From NCBI GenBank assembly GCA_964550025.1, contig CAZJYI010000308.1, positions 1 through 7,888 on the forward strand: 7,888 nt of DNA, read 5' to 3'. The first letter of the stretch is position 1, and every line of letters starts with the position of its first letter. The DNA is from CAZJYI01 sp964550025. GTDB taxonomy: Bacteria > Verrucomicrobiota > Kiritimatiellia > UBA8416 > CAYOBW01. Positions 5,791 to 7,888 of this stretch are shown here, piece after piece. The notes beneath the pieces are model-generated. The model worked only from the letters and a program-made list of their open reading frames with translations. It made no database searches and was not told the origin of the DNA. The position numbers and the translations under genes were made by a program.

Positions 5791-7251
5791 CTATCCCTGC
5801 GCGGCAACCTCTAGCCTCCCACGGCCCTTTTCGGTGAGCCGGTATTTCTGAAGGCGGCTCGTGGGTTTATTGGGTATCGTGTATTCAATCAGATTCTCCC
5901 GCAATGCCGGATGCAGGTAGTTCTTTCGGAAAGTCGCTCGATGGCTCAGATTGAGCATGTTCCGTAGGTCCCCGGACGATCTCTCGCCAGACACCAGGCA
6001 ACTCAGGAGACGAAGCACTGGGTCGCTCGACTGGGTCGGCGACTGGGTCGCTGACTGGGCCCGTGGCCCAGTGGGCTGAGAAGCAGTCTCCGGCGATTGG
6101 GGGTGCGGCGGAAACTCGACGCGCACCACGGATGCCAACTCCTGCCACTCCGGGGTCGGATAGCCTCCGTCTTTGCAGTCGTCGCTGATTCGCCGATAGC
6201 CGCTGCCCCATTCTTCCATGAGGTCGAGCTCGCGGAAGACACGCGCAATAACTGGATTGCGGATGCGGCTGACGCCGGCTTTGAAGTCTTCGATCGTCAT
6301 GCCGAACGGCATCATGCCCGGATTCTGGATCACCAGCCGGTTGGAGAAGACCGATACCATGATCTGCGAACCACGCTGCGCGTAATCGGTGTGGACGACC
6401 GCGTTAACAAGGGCTTCCCGCAGGGATACCGGCGGGTACTCGGGAATATCCTGGCGGCGGAGCGACTTGATCTTCGCCGCCATGCGAGTGTTCCGACGGA
6501 TGAACTTGGGCACGTCGTCCAGCGCCATCAGCACCGAGCCTTCCAGATCAAGGCGGTCCAGGAACTCCGCCTTGTCGCTGCCGGCAAAGCGGGCACACCG
6601 GATACGGGCGTCATCGAAGAAGCGCCTGCGTGCACGGGTTGTGCCGAACAGAATGATGCCGCCATTCGACGGGATCAGGGTCTCCCCGTATCGGGTCACA
6701 ATGCCCAGTGTTTCCAACTCCGCATCGTCGATCCGACGGCCAACGGCAGAAAACGTCTTCTTGATCGCGGCCACATCGAGATCGGTGATTTCGGCGCCTA
6801 TGCAGGGAAGCTCGTCGAACGCCAGGCGTCGCGAGGCACGTTCCAGTTCCTCCCGCATCGCATCATCCGCACGCCGGTTTGAGGAACCCAGTCGCACATA
6901 GACACCCTTGATCTCGCCCAGCTTCCGCAAGAAGAAGGGGCCCGGCCAGCGCGCCACCCGAACAACAAGGACCTCTCTGCCGCCAACACGCACGACGTCG
7001 ATGTCGGGAAGCAGGATCGGAGAGATTCCCTCCGCAACCGCATTGGCCAGCCGTTCCTCGTCCACTTTGGCATTCTTCAGCCCCGGCACGGCTCCGTCAT
7101 CATCCCGCCCGACAATCAGCGTCCCGCCGGCCGTATTGGCAAACGCCACCAACGTTCGCAAGACTGGCGGCAGCGACGACATGTTCCGTTTGAACTCCAG
7201 CGTCCTGCCCTCGGGACGTCGCAACAGCCTCTTGATCCCGGCCTGTGTCAT
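5791..7251 (-). CDS. AlbA_2 (Schlafen-type) ATP-binding transcriptional regulator with C-terminal winged helix
   Basis: This 486-residue protein has three parts. Residues about 8-140 are an AlbA_2/Schlafen-type putative nucleic-acid-binding domain: EGRTLEFK (14-21), FANTAGGTLIVGRDDDG (37-53) and GVYVRLGSSNRRA (116-128). Residues about 270-385 are a GHKL-type ATP-binding domain (often named HATPase_c_4 or RecG-like): REALVNAVVHTDY (278-290) with the N-box Asn283, then IQNPG (308-312) and EEWGSGYRRI (346-355). A Gln/Ser/Thr/Pro linker (about 385-409) leads to a winged helix (410-482) with LSHRATFRKNYLHPAL and SRLQKYRLTEKG, as on many Fic and AlbA_2 proteins. Length and motifs look complete. The ATG at 7251 has GGAAGTGAG six bases upstream and overlaps the stop of the preceding small ORF as ATGA, so translation may be coupled. 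Members are usually called transcriptional regulators or RecG-like helicases; helicase motifs are absent. Target genes unknown. Confidence 0.9.
   Translation of the reverse strand: MTQAGIKRLLRRPEGRTLEFKRNMSSLPPVLRTLVAFANTAGGTLIVGRDDDGAVPGLKNAKVDEERLANAVAEGISPILLPDIDVVRVGGREVLVVRVARWPGPFFLRKLGEIKGVYVRLGSSNRRADDAMREELERASRRLAFDELPCIGAEITDLDVAAIKKTFSAVGRRIDDAELETLGIVTRYGETLIPSNGGIILFGTTRARRRFFDDARIRCARFAGSDKAEFLDRLDLEGSVLMALDDVPKFIRRNTRMAAKIKSLRRQDIPEYPPVSLREALVNAVVHTDYAQRGSQIMVSVFSNRLVIQNPGMMPFGMTIEDFKAGVSRIRNPVIARVFRELDLMEEWGSGYRRISDDCKDGGYPTPEWQELASVVRVEFPPHPQSPETASQPTGPRAQSATQSPTQSSDPVLRLLSCLVSGERSSGDLRNMLNLSHRATFRKNYLHPALRENLIEYTIPNKPTSRLQKYRLTEKGRGRLEVAAQG
6016..6064 (-). repeat. In-frame 12-base minisatellite coding the linker of the AlbA_2 protein
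   Basis: Units GACTGGGTCGGC (6029-6040), GACTGGGTCGCT (6041-6052) and the diverged GACTGGGCCCGT (6053-6064), with a fourth partial unit at 6016-6028, stand in tandem. On the coding strand they give repeated TQS-type tetrapeptides (AQSATQSPTQSS) between the ATPase domain and the winged helix. Because the unit is 12 bases, gain or loss of copies keeps the frame and only changes linker length. Confidence 0.7.
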
Positions 7252-7637
7252 CGTTGACTCACTTCCACAATCCCCACACCGTTTCGTTCGTCGGAACTAT
7301 ACCGAGACGGAGCCAGAACGTCCAGCTTGGGCAGCAGCCGAATGCCCACGGACGGGGAGAGACCCTCGGCGGGGAGGCACAGCCCTCCCCAATCGTAATC
7401 GCACTCTCCGGCGCACCGATCTCCAAGGAGGACAGTCCGGGGCGATTGGTGGGGGGGAAGAGTGCGATTACGAGCGGGGAGTTGCGAGTGCGAGGCATGA
7501 GCCGTGGAATCTCCACAGGGACCTTCATAGAGAACGATGTCCCGCCCAACACCGTACCACTTCCTTTTGGGCATGGTCTTGGCGTAGGTCCACGTTTGTT
7601 CGGCAACGAATGCCTTCAGGTCTTCAGGGAACGACAC
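7248..7637 (-). CDS. Small hypothetical protein, probably truncated and running into repeat-like DNA
   Basis: The GTG at 7637 follows the upstream stop by three bases and has GAGGAG six bases away, so translation starting here is credible. The first 25 or so residues (MSFPEDLKAFVAEQTWTYAKTMP) look like a genuine protein start. From memory, TWTxAKTMP near the N-terminus marks a small uncharacterised family. After about residue 35 the sequence loses protein character and the DNA holds strong inverted repeats (7371-7481). The frame nevertheless stays open for 129 codons and its TGA overlaps the ATG of the AlbA_2 gene (ATGA). I read it as an old gene whose 3' part was replaced by a repeat element, leaving a chance in-frame ending. 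A real coupled leader protein is the alternative. Confidence 0.45.
   Translation of the reverse strand: MSFPEDLKAFVAEQTWTYAKTMPKRKWYGVGRDIVLYEGPCGDSTAHASHSQLPARNRTLPPHQSPRTVLLGDRCAGECDYDWGGLCLPAEGLSPSVGIRLLPKLDVLAPSRYSSDERNGVGIVEVSQR
7371..7481 (-). promoter_or_regulatory. Competing inverted repeats upstream of the AlbA_2 gene
   Basis: CTCCCCAATCGTAATCGCAC and the next three bases (7385-7407) are the inverse of 7459-7481 with only two mismatches in 23, across a 51-base spacer. The spacer has its own weaker pairing (CACCGAT, 7414-7420, with ATTGGTG, 7444-7450). CCTCCCC at 7384-7390 can also pair perfectly with GGGGAGG at 7371-7377 over a 6-base loop. In - strand RNA the same bases therefore have two alternative partners, an attenuator-like design about 120 bases before the AlbA_2 start. 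No T-run follows the short hairpin, so a switch is only a possibility. A palindromic repeat element is the simpler reading. Confidence 0.45.
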
Positions 7638-7640
7638 AGC

Positions 7641-7886
7641 CTACTCCTCGCTTGCGGTGCCGATACCACAGCCCTGTTCGGCACCCTCGGCAATCACGGT
7701 GAGAACGTCATGCAGCTGATCGGGCCAACTGTCGGTCTCGTCGACTTTGAAGGGCAGAACCCATTCGAGCCGTTCGTCCTTGACGAACCTGCTGCGCTGG
7801 ATCGCCTCGACCACGGGCTCACGCACGGCTGTGATCCACTCCTCTCTGAGCTGGAGGAATACAGGCGTGCCATAGGTGCCCCACTG
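7641..7886 (-). CDS. C-terminal end of an unrecognised protein (5' partial at window edge)
   Basis: The frame is open from the right edge to a TAG at 7641-7643, giving 81 residues: QWGTYGTPVFLQLREEWITA at the visible start, then KDERLEWVLPFKVDETDSW, and an acidic end GIGTASEE. Spacing of Trp, Leu and charged residues looks like real globular protein, without membrane segments or known motifs. I do not recognise the family. The internal GTG at 7826 is not needed as a start, since the frame continues upstream. The next gene begins three bases after this stop and takes its ribosome site (GAGGAG) from the last two Glu codons, so the two are very probably one operon, with the AlbA_2 gene third. 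Confidence 0.6.
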   Translation of the reverse strand, partial: QWGTYGTPVFLQLREEWITAVREPVVEAIQRSRFVKDERLEWVLPFKVDETDSWPDQLHDVLTVIAEGAEQGCGIGTASEE

Positions 7887-7888
7887 GG

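Noticed and set aside
2622..7330. Shared 11-mer CAGAACGTCCA in the 2584-2676 element and near 7312-7324
   Set aside because: Matches of 11 bases are expected by chance in a window of this size, and the flanks do not align.

Overview
The window looks like an accessory region of a moderately GC-rich bacterium, most likely from the PVC superphylum. Verrucomicrobiota/Kiritimatiellae-like is my best guess and Planctomycetota-like is possible. The reasons are a secreted protein with DxDxDG calcium-binding (thrombospondin type 3) repeats and a small C-terminal secreted domain, a small ExbB/TolQ-like protein with its own signal peptide, and long intergenic tracts packed with short near-tandem repeats of a style I remember from such genomes. 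The placement is inference; there is no rRNA, tRNA or housekeeping marker here.

Layout. On the + strand, the left edge holds the C-terminal part of a STAND-type NTPase (3-1592) with about six C-terminal membrane helices; its P-loop lies outside the window. Everything else reads on the - strand. A membrane-anchored NERD nuclease-like protein with a C-terminal zinc ribbon (1740-2534) converges on the STAND gene. Upstream of it are a 93-base palindromic element (2584-2676) and an orphan MotA/TolQ/ExbB-like gene (2719-3243). Next is a secreted thrombospondin-3 protein (3551-5030), split by one frameshift near 4647-4660 and lying between two repeat-rich intergenic tracts (3244-3550 and 5031-5790). 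Last is a three-gene - strand cluster: the end of an unknown gene (7641-7886), a small ORF that seems to run into repeat-like DNA (7248-7637), and an AlbA_2/Schlafen-type ATPase regulator (5791-7251), joined by a 3-base gap and an ATGA overlap.

How the genes relate. No pathway is evident. The STAND NTPase, the NERD protein and the AlbA_2 regulator are all families common in accessory or defence-rich regions, but nothing ties them into one operon. The strongest unexplained signals are in non-coding DNA: a 36-position hairpin built of hexamers whose imperfections are nearly all G.U wobbles on one strand only (5443-5533); two near-identical 68/69-base elements in inverted orientation on either side of the secreted-protein gene (3332-3399 and 5660-5728); an inverted pair of 9-mer repeat arrays (5211-5360); and competing hairpins upstream of the AlbA_2 gene (7371-7481).
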